DNA of 64,000 nucleotides, from the NCBI RefSeq assembly GCF_000150275.1, contig NW_002060946.1:6156667-6220666 (forward strand). The letters run 5' to 3'. Of this stretch, positions 63,962 through 64,000 are shown in pieces. Each line of letters begins with the position of its first letter. The stretch's first letter is position 1. The DNA is from Trichoplax adhaerens. Lineage: Eukaryota; Placozoa; Uniplacotomia; Trichoplacea; Trichoplacidae. Both the position numbers and the translations under genes were made by a program. A model generated the notes under the pieces. That model saw only the letters and a list, made by a program, of their open reading frames with translations, did not search any database and had not been told where the DNA came from.

Positions 63962-64000
63962 GTAAGTCATCTAATATTACGGTGCTATTGCTCAAAAGTA

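Overview
The window is animal nuclear DNA. It is AT-rich, carries intron-rich single-copy genes with mostly short GT-AG introns (often 70-350 bp), and encodes clear orthologs of metazoan proteins. DAPP1 and a sorbin/SORBS protein restrict it to animals. The compactness, base composition and level of divergence from vertebrate proteins suggest a placozoan (Trichoplax/Hoilungia type). That is an inference, not something one motif proves. Exon models were built by hand, matching splice signals, reading-frame phase and family alignment recalled from memory.

Layout: (1) 285-1322, minus: a single-exon class A GPCR. (2) About 1.3-26 kb: AT-rich, no gene I can support. (3) 26513-35436, plus: a 14-exon gene joining an ALP/Enigma/ZASP-type PDZ domain to a complete SORBS-type three-SH3 architecture. 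(4) 36582-39482, minus: renalase. (5) 41234-42503, plus: FBXL15-like F-box/LRR protein. (6) 43445-45508, minus: DAPP1 (SH2-PH), first exon not found. (7) 49041-49426, minus: a possible small membrane-protein gene, head-to-head with (8) 49689-52690, plus: METAP1, complete in 13 exons. (9) 54353-55047, minus: an ELOVL fatty-acid elongase, N-terminus incomplete. (10) 57313-63961, plus: UTP13/TBL3, a small-subunit processome WD40 protein, whose 3' end leaves the window and whose promoter plus first coding exon is present in three tandem copies.

The genes are unrelated in function: signalling/adhesion scaffold, NAD(P)H metabolism, ubiquitin ligase, phosphoinositide adaptor, protein maturation, lipid elongation, ribosome biogenesis. 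They nevertheless recall a vertebrate linkage group. As I remember the human map, RNLS, PDLIM1-SORBS1, FBXL15 and ELOVL3 lie on 10q23-24, while METAP1, DAPP1, PDLIM5, ELOVL6 and PDLIM3-SORBS2 lie on 4q. The PDZ-SORBS gene is striking in this light, because human SORBS genes sit beside PDLIM genes.

A second theme is a short palindromic vocabulary (TACTGTA, TACAGTA, GTACAGTAC). It is very dense from about 26 to 29.6 kb around the PDZ-SORBS first exon and recurs upstream of FBXL15, METAP1 and UTP13. The strongest candidates for something undescribed are the PDZ-SORBS architecture, the triplicated UTP13 promoter/first exon, and the promoter-associated palindrome family.
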